From RGDT01 sp964630925 (lineage in GTDB: Bacteria; Planctomycetota; Planctomycetia; Gemmatales; Gemmataceae): DNA of 64,000 nucleotides. The notes under the pieces were generated by a model. The model was not told the DNA's origin. It worked only from the letters and a program-made list of their open reading frames with translations, and searched no databases. Location: contig CAZVZK010000041.1 of the NCBI GenBank assembly GCA_964630925.1, positions 7,673-71,672 on the forward strand. The letters are read 5' to 3'. The position numbers were made by a program, and so were the translations under genes. This document shows, piece after piece, positions 33,179-41,300 of the stretch. Each line of letters begins with the position of its first letter. Position 1 is the first letter of the stretch.

Positions 33179-33480
33179 ATGATCCCGCCGCCGAAGAAGA
33201 CCGCCGGGGCGGCCCCCGATCCGCTGTTCGCCGCGGAGACGCTGCGCTGCCTGCCCCTGGCCGAGGCCTTCCACATCGCCTGGGCGCACGTCGCGCCCGA
33301 CGACGTCCTCCAGTAGCTCTTCGACGAGCACCGCGGACGCTGTTACGAGGACACCCTCACCTTCCCCGAGACCGTCCTCGCCCTCTATACCGCCCTCACG
33401 CGTCACCACGGCTCCGCCAACCGCTCCCTTCGAGTCGGCCCTCGATTCCGGCACGCTCCCCGTCCAGGCCAGGGCCGTCC
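33179..33480 (+). pseudogene. IS4-type transposase N-terminal remnant
   Basis: Reading MIPPPKKTAGAAPDPLFAAETLRCLPLAEAFHIAW...DDVLQ, then a TAG, then LFDEHRGRCYEDTLTFPETVLALYTALTRHHGSANRSL, then after a shift of frame FESALDSGTLPVQARAV. This is the start of an IS4-family transposase (HRGRCYED, GTLPVQARAVYG-type) as seen in planctomycetes, from my memory of the family. A nonsense codon, a frameshift and missing catalytic DDE regions mean it is dead. The rest was lost at the LRR gene. Confidence 0.6.
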
Positions 33481-33494
33481 CGGAACAACACGGC

Positions 33495-35165
33495 CTACAC
33501 GATCAGCGCATCGCCGAACCGCTCGCGCAGCAGGGCCTGCCCGCGCTTGCCGATGTGGCACCCCGTGAGGTCCAACTCCACAAGGTTCGCGAGCGTCTTC
33601 GACGTGGCCAGCTCGGACGCCGCCGCGCGCCCGCGGATGTTGCCCGACAGCCGCAGCCGGCGCAGGCCCGACAGGTGTTCGCTACGGGCGAGGGCGGGGA
33701 TGCCCTTGTCCGTGATCTCATTTCCCGACAGGTCCAGCTCACGCAGGCCGGAGAGGTGCCGACACGCGGCGAGGCGTCCGAGGCACTCGTCGCGCAAGCG
33801 GTTCTGTGACAAGTCGAGGCGGATCAGTTTTATCGCCTCCGGGCGGGCGAGGAGCCGCTCGACCCCCGTCGGCCCGACGCCGTTGCCGGGCAATTCGAGG
33901 ACGCGCAGCGCGGGCAGATCGAGCATGGCCGCCGCGTCGTCGCTGCTCACCTCCGCCTGGGCGACGCGAAGATGACACACCCTGGCGGCGTGCGGCGAGT
34001 CGGCCAGGGCCTCGAACGCGGCGGGGTCGGCGTAACGCTCGCCGAGCGACAGGCTCTCGACGCCGGCCAACAAACGCGCGGCGGCGAGCTGCGTGGGCAG
34101 CAGCCGTTGCGACCCGGAGTCGAACAGCGACAGCTCGCGCAGACGCGGGGCGTCGGCGGCGAACAGGGCCGAGAGGTCGCGGTGGCCGGTGCGGTCCAGG
34201 CGCAGGGAGCGGAGGCTCGCCAGGCCCGGCCACCCCGCCAGGGCCGGGATCGCGTCATGGGGGAGTGGGTCGCCGTCGAGCGCGAGGTTCTCCAGTGCGT
34301 GCGGCAACGCGGCCACGACTTCCGCCGAGAGCGTCCCGCCGCGCAGCCACAGGTCGGTCAGGCCCGCGAGCCAGGGGGCGGATGCCAGGAAGGGGAGGCA
34401 GTCGTCGTGCATCTCGAGGCGCAGTGACCGCAGCGCGGGCAGTCGGGCCTCGCGGCAGAGTGCCACCATCCCCGCCGAGGCGGGGGTACAGCCGCGCAGC
34501 CCGAGGTGCTGAAGTCGGGGCCATTCGCGGAGGAAGAAATACGGGGCGTCCGGCAACGCCCCGGTCAGACGCCGCAGCCGTGACGGGACCGTCGTGAGGG
34601 CCAGCCGCGTCACATCACCGGCGGAGAAGATGTCATCGAGCAGCGGGTACCGGCGTTCGATGTCCGTCACCCAGGGCCGATCGTCTTCAGGCTCACGCGG
34701 GTCGATGGGGCCGCCCAGCGTCAGCACACGCACAGACGACGTGAGCGGCCCGGCTGCGATGCCGCCCCCCCATCCATCCCAGAACAGCGACTCCACCCAC
34801 CGATAGCCGCGCGCCTCGGCGGGCCAATCATCAGACCTGTCGCTCTCGTGCAGATGGAATTGACCACGGCGGACGCCGCCTCGCGGGATCACCCCGCCGA
34901 CGCGGTCCACGCCGGGGAAGAACATCCGCCCCCACTCCCACCGATGCGCGTTCATCAGCTCGCGCTCGCGGATGGCCAGCTCCAGACGCTCTGCCGAGTA
35001 GTGTGGGACGGCGTGCATGCGGCACTGCGTCTGGATCAGCTCGCCCAGAGCCTGCTCGCGCGGGTCATCTCGTTCCAGCATCCAGTCGCCCAGCGCCTGC
35101 CGAGGCAACAGGTCGTCGGGCGATTCGCGGATCGCCCGCAGCAGCGCCTCCTCGGTGACGCTCAT
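33495..35165 (-). CDS. TIGR02996-domain leucine-rich-repeat protein
   Basis: 556 aa. The N-terminal repeat-companion domain reads EEALLRAIRESPDDLLPRQALGDWMLERDDPREQALGELIQTQ. A middle region of low similarity precedes the leucine-rich repeats (RLQHLGLRGCTPASAGM; LRSLRLEMHDDCLPFL; LRVLELPGNGVGPTGVERL; LRELDLSGNEITDKGIPAL; LVELDLTGCHIGKRG). No signal peptide. It follows a smaller paralogue with a 4-nt overlap. Such proteins are expanded in Gemmata-like bacteria and are thought to be protein-binding; function unknown. Confidence 0.8.
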   Translation of the reverse strand: MSVTEEALLRAIRESPDDLLPRQALGDWMLERDDPREQALGELIQTQCRMHAVPHYSAERLELAIRERELMNAHRWEWGRMFFPGVDRVGGVIPRGGVRRGQFHLHESDRSDDWPAEARGYRWVESLFWDGWGGGIAAGPLTSSVRVLTLGGPIDPREPEDDRPWVTDIERRYPLLDDIFSAGDVTRLALTTVPSRLRRLTGALPDAPYFFLREWPRLQHLGLRGCTPASAGMVALCREARLPALRSLRLEMHDDCLPFLASAPWLAGLTDLWLRGGTLSAEVVAALPHALENLALDGDPLPHDAIPALAGWPGLASLRSLRLDRTGHRDLSALFAADAPRLRELSLFDSGSQRLLPTQLAAARLLAGVESLSLGERYADPAAFEALADSPHAARVCHLRVAQAEVSSDDAAAMLDLPALRVLELPGNGVGPTGVERLLARPEAIKLIRLDLSQNRLRDECLGRLAACRHLSGLRELDLSGNEITDKGIPALARSEHLSGLRRLRLSGNIRGRAAASELATSKTLANLVELDLTGCHIGKRGQALLRERFGDALIV

Positions 35166-35977
35166 AACTCCACCTTCATCCCGCACCCGCGCCACAGCCG
35201 CCTCACCTCCTCGCGCAAGATGCCGTTGCCCACCAGGTTGATCCGAGTCAGCCGGGCCCTCAACGGCGAGCGGTAGAGCGAAAGAGCCCCCTCGTCGCAG
35301 ATGCCGTTCATGCGCAGGTCGATCTGCTCCAGCCCACGGAGGTACATCGCCCCGGCGAGCGCCCGCGCCCCCTCGGTCCCCACCACGTTGCGGCCCAGGT
35401 TCAGAACGCGCACCCGGTCCAGGCACGGCGACTCCGCCAGCGCCCGCGCGCCGGCGGCCCGTATGTCGTTGTCGTACAGCGACACCCGCCGCAACGCGGG
35501 CATGTCCGGGAATTCGGGGAATAGGGCCGCGTCGCGGTCGGTGCAGCCGCACCGGTCCATCCCCAGGGCGCCGATACGCGACAGCCCCGGCCACGAGGCC
35601 AGCCGGCGCACGCCCGGGGCGGTGAATGTGCCGAGCGACAGCGACACCTCGCTCACCCAGTCCCACCCCGGCGGCAGCTCATCGCCCAATGCCGGCAGGT
35701 CATCGCCGTGGATCTCGACCGACACCAGCCCTCGGAGGAAGGTGACGCGGTAGCCCTCCAGGCCGCGCCGCCATGTCGCGGCGTGCTCCCTCAAGAGCTG
35801 GTCGATGCGTCCGCGGTCCGGCCCATCCTCGGGGCCGCACTGGAGGTGCACCAGCTCGCCGCGCGCCCGCGTGGCCGGGTCGTCCTGGTCCATGAGCCAG
35901 TCGCCCAGGACGAGGAAGTTCGTCGGGTCATCCGGCTCGGTGCGGCAGGCGTCGAGGAGGCCGGCGAGGGGTGTCAT
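35162..35977 (-). CDS. TIGR02996-domain leucine-rich-repeat protein (small paralogue)
   Basis: 271 aa. It starts MTPLAGLLDACRTEPDDPTNFLVLGDWLMDQDDPATRARGELVHLQ, the same repeat-companion domain as the gene downstream. About five leucine-rich repeats follow (LRRVSLYDNDIRAAGARAL; VRVLNLGRNVVGTEGARAL; LEQIDLRMNGICDEGAL; LTRINLVGNGIL). Its stop overlaps the next ATG. The pair looks like a tandem duplication with unequal growth of the middle region. It is divergent from rpsT, and the promoter of rpsT overlaps its 5' flank. Confidence 0.78.
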   Translation of the reverse strand: MTPLAGLLDACRTEPDDPTNFLVLGDWLMDQDDPATRARGELVHLQCGPEDGPDRGRIDQLLREHAATWRRGLEGYRVTFLRGLVSVEIHGDDLPALGDELPPGWDWVSEVSLSLGTFTAPGVRRLASWPGLSRIGALGMDRCGCTDRDAALFPEFPDMPALRRVSLYDNDIRAAGARALAESPCLDRVRVLNLGRNVVGTEGARALAGAMYLRGLEQIDLRMNGICDEGALSLYRSPLRARLTRINLVGNGILREEVRRLWRGCGMKVEL

Positions 35978-35991
35978 TCGTTCTTCAGCCC

Positions 35992-36019
35992 TTGCCAGGC
36001 GGGCGCGAACGGTTACAAT
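35992..36019 (+). promoter_or_regulatory. Sigma70-type promoter of rpsT
   Basis: TTGCCA at 35992-35997 and TACAAT at 36014-36019 are separated by 16 bp. They precede the rpsT ATG by about 48 bases, leaving a leader of about 40 nt. One of the clearest promoters in the window. Confidence 0.65.
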
Positions 36020-36067
36020 GGTCGTTTTATGGCAAGTGGCCGTCCGCGACGACCGGAGACAGAGTAG

Positions 36068-36358
36068 ATGCCGCACACCCGCAGCGCGAAGAAGAACCTC
36101 CGCAAGGCCGAGAAGAACCGCCTGCGCAACCGCGTGGCGAAGCGTTCCCTCAAGACGTACATCAAGCGCTTCCAGGCCGCCCTCGAGGGCCCCGCCGAGG
36201 CGGCGCAGGCCGAGTTCAACCTGGTCTCCAAGAAGATCGACCAGACCGCCGCCAAGGGTGTCATCCACAAGAACAAGGCGGCCCGCCAGAAGTCGCAGCT
36301 CGCCCAGATGCTCAACAAGAAGAAGGCCGCCCCCGCCGCGCCTGCGTCCGGCTCCTGA
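36068..36358 (+). CDS. rpsT: 30S ribosomal protein S20
   Basis: 96 aa, all-helical primary 16S rRNA-binding protein of the small subunit. It matches S20 throughout: MPHTRSAKKNLRKAEKNRLRNRVAKRSLKTYIKRFQ, then GVIHKNKAARQKSQLAQMLNKK. The tail is Pro/Ala-rich. A good promoter lies upstream. lplA starts 4 nt after its stop and is likely co-transcribed. Confidence 0.97.
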   Translation: MPHTRSAKKNLRKAEKNRLRNRVAKRSLKTYIKRFQAALEGPAEAAQAEFNLVSKKIDQTAAKGVIHKNKAARQKSQLAQMLNKKKAAPAAPASGS

Positions 36359-36361
36359 GCG

Positions 36362-37198
36362 ATGGACGCCTGCCCCGGCCCGTCGGGGGTGGCCTTCGGC
36401 TCCCCCCCCGCCCCCCCCTGCGGCACCGCACCGGGCCTCGCCGTCCGCCTGCTGTCGGACGGCGTCGGCGACGGCCCGACCAACATGGCCCTCGATGAGG
36501 CCCTCCTCGCCACGGCCACGGCGGAAGGGGTGGCCTCCCTGCGTTTCTACGGCTGGTCCGCCCCCACCCTCTCCCTGGGCTACTTTCAGGCCTCCGCCCC
36601 CGCCCTGGCGATGTTCCCCGGCCTCCCCTGGGTCCGCCGCGCCACCGGCGGCGCCGCCCTCGTCCACCACCACGAATTGACCTACGCCCTCGCCCTGCCG
36701 GCGGGCCGCGGCTGGCAGCCGCCGGGCGCGTCGTGGGTCTGCACCATGCACCACGCCATCCGCCGGGCCCTGGCGACATTCGGCATCGCGTCGGCGCTCT
36801 GCACCGAGGAGCGGAAACTCGGCGAGGTGCTGTGCTTCCGCCATCACACACCCGGCGACCTCCTCATCGGCGACGATCAGGGGGGGGCGGGGGGGGAGTC
36901 GAAGGCCCCCCGCGACAAAGTGGCCGGCAGCGCCCAGCGCAAATCGCACGGCGCCGTCCTCCAGCACGGCGGCATCTTGCTGACGCGGAGCCCGTCCGCC
37001 CCGCAGCTTCCGGGCATCAACGACCTGACGGGGCGGGGCCTGGCGCACGCCGCCCTCCTCGACGCCGTCCGCGCGGCTTTCGCCGAGATGACGGGGTGGG
37101 TGCTGGCCCCGGCGGACTTCACCGCGGCCGAGCTGGAGGCGGCGGAGCGGATCAAGGCCGAGCGCTACCTGTCGGAGGGGTGGAACGGCCGGCGGTGA
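36362..37198 (+). CDS. Lipoate-protein ligase A/octanoyltransferase (BPL/LPL) family protein
   Basis: 278 aa. Transfers lipoate or octanoate to the lysine of lipoyl domains. Signatures include GPTNMALDEALLA, TLSLGYFQ, WVRRATGGAALVHHHELTYALALP and KVAGSAQRKSHGAVLQHGGILL with its catalytic/substrate Lys. It starts 4 nt after rpsT. Two low-complexity peptides disturb the family pattern: GSPPAPP near the N-terminus, and QGGAGGESKAPRD (about 174-186) inserted between DLLIGDD and KVAG. Both are encoded by copies of the same T-C8-G-C8-TG element in opposite orientation. Whether the protein still works is unknown, though conserved residues remain. Confidence 0.85.
   Translation: MDACPGPSGVAFGSPPAPPCGTAPGLAVRLLSDGVGDGPTNMALDEALLATATAEGVASLRFYGWSAPTLSLGYFQASAPALAMFPGLPWVRRATGGAALVHHHELTYALALPAGRGWQPPGASWVCTMHHAIRRALATFGIASALCTEERKLGEVLCFRHHTPGDLLIGDDQGGAGGESKAPRDKVAGSAQRKSHGAVLQHGGILLTRSPSAPQLPGINDLTGRGLAHAALLDAVRAAFAEMTGWVLAPADFTAAELEAAERIKAERYLSEGWNGRR
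36391..36420 (+). repeat. T-C8-G-C8-TG element inside the ligase gene, copy 1
   Basis: GGCCTTCGGC followed by the T-C8-G-C8-TG core. A 30-bp match with one mismatch lies at 36878-36907 in reverse orientation. It lies in the coding frame near the N-terminus of the lipoate-ligase gene. Confidence 0.8.
36878..36907 (-). repeat. T-C8-G-C8-TG element inside the ligase gene, copy 2
   Basis: Reverse complement of copy 1, one mismatch in 30 bp (GGCCTTCGAC before the core). It encodes the peptide QGGAGGESKAP within a gap of the catalytic domain. Confidence 0.8.
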
Positions 37199-37199
37199 C

Positions 37200-37760
37200 T
37201 CAGGCGAACAGCCGGGCCACGGACACGCTGAAGCCGGGCAACACGTCGGGCAGGGTGAGCGTGTCGCCCTCACGGAGGACCGTCTGCTCGTCGTCGCGGT
37301 AGACGGAGACGGTGCGCTTCGCCGGGTCGAGGATGACGACCACGCGGACGCCGGCCTTGAGGTACTCGCCCAGCTTGGTGAAGAGGTCCATCCACCGGTC
37401 GCTGGGCGACTTCACCTCGCCGACGAGGTCCGGCGCGACGGTGTGCGCCTTCTTCGGGACGGGCTGGTCCTTCGGCAGACGCTCGTAGCTGTAGTACAGG
37501 GTGTCGCCCCCCTGGACCGTGTCGCCCCCGACGCGCACCCACGAGTCATTGCTCATCACGTGGCCCAGGTCGTGTTCCCGGACGTGCATCCAGATGTAGC
37601 CGGCGAAGTTCTGGCAGACCTTGCCGTGTTCGAGGCCGGGCATGGGATGCTCCTTCACGACCCCCTTGATCAGCTCGGCGTTCGTACCGGCGTAGCGGTC
37701 CATGAACTCCTCGGCGGTGAGCCGGGGCGGCGGCGGGGCCGGCACGGGCAGCGCGGACAT
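37200..37760 (-). CDS. Uma2-family putative nuclease
   Basis: 186 aa. The Uma2 (DUF820) restriction-endonuclease-like fold is recognisable: RLTAEEFMDRYAGTNAELIKGVVKEHPMPG, then APDLVGEVKSPSDR (PD...E.K active-site pattern), then KLGEYLKAGVRVVVILDPAKRTVSVYRDD. GAGGGAGGG lies before the ATG. Very common in Planctomycetes and Cyanobacteria, with no known role. It is convergent with the lipoate-ligase gene (1 nt apart). Confidence 0.9.
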   Translation of the reverse strand: MSALPVPAPPPPRLTAEEFMDRYAGTNAELIKGVVKEHPMPGLEHGKVCQNFAGYIWMHVREHDLGHVMSNDSWVRVGGDTVQGGDTLYYSYERLPKDQPVPKKAHTVAPDLVGEVKSPSDRWMDLFTKLGEYLKAGVRVVVILDPAKRTVSVYRDDEQTVLREGDTLTLPDVLPGFSVSVARLFA

Positions 37761-37834
37761 GGTCGAATCCCTCCCTCGGTCGGTGGCCCCAGGATACCAC
37801 CCGGCGGCCCCGGCGTGGAAGGCCAGGGGCCGCG

Positions 37835-38866
37835 TCACGCGGCGCCCACGGCCCGCCGCGTCTCCTCGATCTGCGCCCACGTCGTCGCGTCGATCTCGAT
37901 GCCCTCCGCCAGACGCCGCGCCTTCGTCCGCTCCTCGATCTCGCCCGGCATCAGGATCTCGCCGTCCGGCGACACCTTCGCCGACGACTTCACCCACGCC
38001 ACGAACCGCGCCATCTCCGCGTCGAACGCCTCGTCCTTCTGGAAGAACGACGTGTCGAGGTAGATCGACAGCATCCCGTTGACCACCCGGCCCGCGTTCG
38101 CCGGGTTGCTGCACCCTCCGCCCGTGAGCGCCCCCGCCAGCACCTCGCAGATCACCCCCAGGCCGTACCCCTTGTGCCCGGCGATGGACAGGATCGCGCC
38201 CGGCGGGTCGCCGTAGAAGACGCGCGGGTCCGTGGTCGGCTTGCCCTCGGAATCGATGATGCACCCCTCGGGCACCGCCACGCCCTTGTTCAACGCCACG
38301 CGGATCTTGCCCTCCGCGATGGTGCAGGCCGACATGTCGAGGATCAGCGGCGCCGACCCCGCCATCGGCACGCCGGCGGCGAACGGGTTGGCGGACAGCC
38401 GCCGCTGCGTCCCGCCGAACGGCGCCACGAGGATGCCCGCCCCCGTCGTGTTGACGAAGTGCAGCGAGAGCAGCCCCGCTTCCGCCGCCATCAGCGGCCA
38501 GTCGCCGATCCGCCCCAGGTGCCCCGAATTCCGCAGGGCGATCACCGCGACGCCGTGCTTGCGGGCCTTCGCAACGCCGAGGTTCACCGCCTGCTCGCCG
38601 ATGGTCTGGCCGAGGCCGAAGCGGCCATCGACGACGGCGACGGCGTCGTTCTCGAACGCCACCTCCAGCGTCTGGCCGGCGACGACCTTGCCCTCGGCGA
38701 GCCAGCGGACGTAGGACGGGATGCGGATGACGCCGTGCGAGTCGTGGCCGACGAGGTTGGCCTCGACGAGGCGCGAGGCGACGCACATCGCCTCGGCGGC
38801 GTCGCAGCCCGCCGCGCGGAAGATGCCGGCCGCCAGATCGCGCAATTCGCCGTGGGGGATCCGCAT
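37835..38866 (-). CDS. Ldh2/MDH2-family NAD(P)-dependent oxidoreductase
   Basis: 343 aa. Malate/L-lactate dehydrogenase type 2 fold (YiaK/ComC). Visible signatures are HDSHGVIRIPSYVRW with the substrate-binding HDSHG, VAVIALRNSGHLGRIGDW, GGTQRRLSANPFAAGVP, DMSACTIAEGKI and HKGYGLGVICEVLAGALTGGG. Likely reduces a 2-oxo acid. The exact substrate cannot be told from sequence. It follows the YbjQ gene by 19 nt on the same strand, so the two may share a transcript. Confidence 0.9.
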   Translation of the reverse strand: MRIPHGELRDLAAGIFRAAGCDAAEAMCVASRLVEANLVGHDSHGVIRIPSYVRWLAEGKVVAGQTLEVAFENDAVAVVDGRFGLGQTIGEQAVNLGVAKARKHGVAVIALRNSGHLGRIGDWPLMAAEAGLLSLHFVNTTGAGILVAPFGGTQRRLSANPFAAGVPMAGSAPLILDMSACTIAEGKIRVALNKGVAVPEGCIIDSEGKPTTDPRVFYGDPPGAILSIAGHKGYGLGVICEVLAGALTGGGCSNPANAGRVVNGMLSIYLDTSFFQKDEAFDAEMARFVAWVKSSAKVSPDGEILMPGEIEERTKARRLAEGIEIDATTWAQIEETRRAVGAA

Positions 38867-38885
38867 GGTTCCGGCTCCGGGGGTG

Positions 38886-39269
38886 TCAGGGCTGGCGCAG
38901 GCGCACGTCGGCGACGCGGGACAGATCGATGTCTGGCGTCTCGGGGTCGGCGATGACGGCGGTGCCGTAGGCGAGGACCTCGGTGACGCCGGCCATGATC
39001 TCGTTGGCGTCGTAGCGCATGCCGATGATGGCGTTGGCGCCGCGTTTGAAGGCGTGTTCGAGCATCTCCTTGAACGCATCCGCGCGGGCCTGCTCGCACA
39101 TCTCGGTGTAGATGGTGATGTTGCCGCCGAAGAGGGTCTGGAAGCCGGCGAAGAAGTTGCCGACGACGCTGCGCGAGCGCACGACGATGCCGCGGACGAC
39201 GCCGAGGTTGCGTTTGACGCGGTAGCCGGGGATGTCGAAGGCGGTGGTGACGAGGTTGGGGTCGAGCAT
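38886..39269 (-). CDS. YbjQ (UPF0145) family protein
   Basis: 127 aa. Small pentameric-barrel family formerly called heavy-metal-binding. Matches DIPGYRVKRNLGVVRGIVVRSRSVVGNF, then RADAFKEMLEHAFKRGANAIIGMRYDANEI, then EVLAYGTAV. The function of the family is not established. Length is normal. It is upstream of the Ldh2-type gene, 19 nt apart. Confidence 0.9.
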   Translation of the reverse strand: MLDPNLVTTAFDIPGYRVKRNLGVVRGIVVRSRSVVGNFFAGFQTLFGGNITIYTEMCEQARADAFKEMLEHAFKRGANAIIGMRYDANEIMAGVTEVLAYGTAVIADPETPDIDLSRVADVRLRQP

Positions 39270-39393
39270 GTCGGCACTCGTGAGGGGCCGCGGTATGCTA
39301 CGCCCACGCGGGAGGGGCGTCCATCTTGCCGGCCGGCCGCCGGCGGGCTACGCCAAGACGGCAACAGGATCCGAGGCCGGAGGGGGATCGCCG

Positions 39394-40824
39394 ATGAGCA
39401 GGATTCTCATGTCCGTGGCGTGGCTGGCTCTGACGGCTTCCGTGGCGGCACAGGACAAGGACAAGGCGGACAAAGGGCTGGAGGGGGCCTGGCAGGGGAC
39501 GCTGAAGGTGGGCAAGGAGCTGCGGTTCGTCCTGCGGTTCGTGAAGGAGGGGGCCGGCCTGAAGGGGACGCTGGACAGCCCGGACGAGGGGCTGACGGGG
39601 CTGGCCCTCAGCAAGATCGAGGTCAAGGGCGATGACGTCCGCATGGAGCTGAAGATCACCGGGGCCGTCATCGAGGCCAAATTCGACGCCGGGCGCACGG
39701 AGATGGCGGGCGAGTGGAAGCAGCGTGGCAAGGCGTTCCCCATCACCTTCAAGCGGACCGACAAGCCCGCGACGCTGAACCGCCCGCAGACGCCCAGGAG
39801 GCCGTACCCGTATGAGGAGCGGGAGGTGGTCTTCGAGAACAAGAAGGCGGGCGTGAAGCTGTCGGGCACGCTGACGCTGCCCAAGGGCGAGGGCCGCGTG
39901 CCGGCCGTCCTGCTCGTGAGCGGCTCGGGGCCGCAGGACCGCGACGAGACGATCCTGGGCCACAAGCCGTTCCTCGTGCTGGCGGACCACCTGACCCGGC
40001 GGGGCGTCGCGGTGCTGCGCTACGACGACCGCGGCGTGGGCAAGTCCACGGGCGCCTACGCGAAGGGGACGACGGCGGACTTCGCCGACGACGCCCGCGC
40101 CGGCATCGCGTTCCTGAAGGGGCACGCGAGGATAGACGCGGGGCGCGTGGGGCTGCTGGGCCACAGCGAGGGCGCCATCATCGGGGCGCTGCTGGGGGCG
40201 TCGAAGGATGTGGGCTTCCTGGTGCTGCTGGCGGGGTCGGCGCTGCCGGGGACGGACATCGTGTATTCGCAGGGGCAGGCGCTGGCGAAGGCCGCCGGCG
40301 CGAGCGCGTCGCAGCAGAAACAACAAGGGGTGTTCCACAAGCTGGGGTTCGCGGCCCTGAAGAAGCACGAGGACAACAAGAAGGCGTGGGAGGAGTTCCG
40401 CGGGGGGATGTCGGCGGAGCTGGAGAAGGCCGGCGTGAAGGGGGAGACGGCGGACGCCGTGCTGAAGGCGTTGGAGCCGGAGTTCGGGAAGATGGCCTCG
40501 CCGTGGTTCAGGCACTTCCTGGCCCACGACCCGCGCCCGAGCCTGCGGCGGGTGGGCTGCCCGGTGCTGGCGCTGGTGGGGGAGAAGGACCTGCAGATCC
40601 TGCCGGGGGAGAACCTCCCGGAGCTGAGGAAGGCGTTCGAGGAGGCGAAGAACAAGGACGCGACGGTGAAGGAGGTGGCCGGGGTGAACCACCTGTTCCA
40701 GACGTGCAAGACGGGCGCGCTGTCGGAGTACGTGAAAATCGAGGAGACGTTCGCGCCGGCGGCGCTGGAGCTGATCGGCGAATGGGTGGCGGCCAGGACG
40801 CGGCCGGCTGCGGGGAAGGAGTGA
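39394..40824 (+). CDS. Exported alpha/beta hydrolase with N-terminal beta domain
   Basis: 476 aa. A signal peptide (MSRILMSVAWLALTASVAAQD) precedes a beta-rich domain (WQGTLKVGKELRFVLRFVKEG, about 30-130) and an alpha/beta hydrolase domain. The nucleophile elbow GLLGHSEGAII carries the Ser; the oxyanion region is LLVSGSGPQDRDE. The acid may lie in LVGEKDLQILPG, and the His in VAGVNHLFQ. This layout resembles dienelactone-hydrolase/S9-like serine hydrolases. An AGGGGG site precedes the ATG. Substrate unknown. Confidence 0.88.
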   Translation: MSRILMSVAWLALTASVAAQDKDKADKGLEGAWQGTLKVGKELRFVLRFVKEGAGLKGTLDSPDEGLTGLALSKIEVKGDDVRMELKITGAVIEAKFDAGRTEMAGEWKQRGKAFPITFKRTDKPATLNRPQTPRRPYPYEEREVVFENKKAGVKLSGTLTLPKGEGRVPAVLLVSGSGPQDRDETILGHKPFLVLADHLTRRGVAVLRYDDRGVGKSTGAYAKGTTADFADDARAGIAFLKGHARIDAGRVGLLGHSEGAIIGALLGASKDVGFLVLLAGSALPGTDIVYSQGQALAKAAGASASQQKQQGVFHKLGFAALKKHEDNKKAWEEFRGGMSAELEKAGVKGETADAVLKALEPEFGKMASPWFRHFLAHDPRPSLRRVGCPVLALVGEKDLQILPGENLPELRKAFEEAKNKDATVKEVAGVNHLFQTCKTGALSEYVKIEETFAPAALELIGEWVAARTRPAAGKE

Positions 40825-41156
40825 TACCGAATCGGGTTGTTTCTCTCCGATGGACGCCGAGTCACCCGCCCACTTTTCACGAGAGTGGGCATGTGACTCG
40901 GCGTCAACCGACACGCTGAGTCACGGACCGGCAGCGAGTGCGCGAGTCACCTGGCCACCTGGCCACATGCCCACCGTGTGGCAGAGGAGCGTGCCGATCA
41001 GCGCCACCGAACGACCCGTCGCCTGGCCCGCGCCAATTCGGATGACGAGCTGGCCTCGATCATGAAGCGGGTCTTCGAGTCCCCGCACATCATCTCCGTC
41101 CTGCAATCCCGCATCGCCCGCGCCACCGGCCAGGCCCCGCCCGGCTGAGTCGCGGC
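40825..41156. other. Intergenic region with GTGACTC repeats and a decayed frame
   Basis: Holds a 20-bp hairpin with two mismatches (40854-40904, arms beginning ACGCCGAGTCAC) and a 56-bp repeat. At about 41040-41146 a frame reads DDELASIMKRVFESPHIISVLQSRIARATGQAPPG, which looks like the C-terminal end of a lost protein. No start is visible. Confidence 0.5.
40920..40975 (+). repeat. 56-bp dispersed repeat, copy C
   Basis: Matches copy A at 5112-5167 at 47 of 56 positions by eye. Like copy A, it lies directly after a GAGTCAC hairpin. The CAC units read CACCTGGCCACCTGGCCACATGCCCACC. Confidence 0.75.
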
Positions 41157-41300
41157 TCACGGCCCGCCTATCAGCTCACGCCACGGCCACAGGGCGAGGC
41201 CCTTGTTGGTGAGCGCGAGCAGCCGCCCGTCGGGGGTGAAGGCGATCTGCGATGTTACTCCACGAGACGGATCGACCGCCCATTTGCCCATCAGTCCGAA
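41157..41300 (-). pseudogene. WD40-repeat C-terminal remnant
   Basis: Frame ends GLMGKWAVDPSRGVTSQIAFTPDGRLLALTNKGLALWPWRELIGG. This fits the last blade of a WD40 protein (IAFTPDGRLLAL). Upstream the frame runs into the SMI1-like gene in another register, so only the tail survives. Confidence 0.5.

Noticed and set aside
31301..33454. A 717-aa minus-strand frame opposite the ligase gene
   Set aside because: The plus strand carries ligase motifs in order. The minus frame is Arg/Asp/Leu-rich and antisense.
36880..36897. A frameshift in the lipoate-ligase gene at the G tracts
   Set aside because: The frame stays open on both sides and KVAGSAQRKSHG is in the same frame as the N-terminal motifs, so the gene is intact as given. 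Length slippage is still possible.
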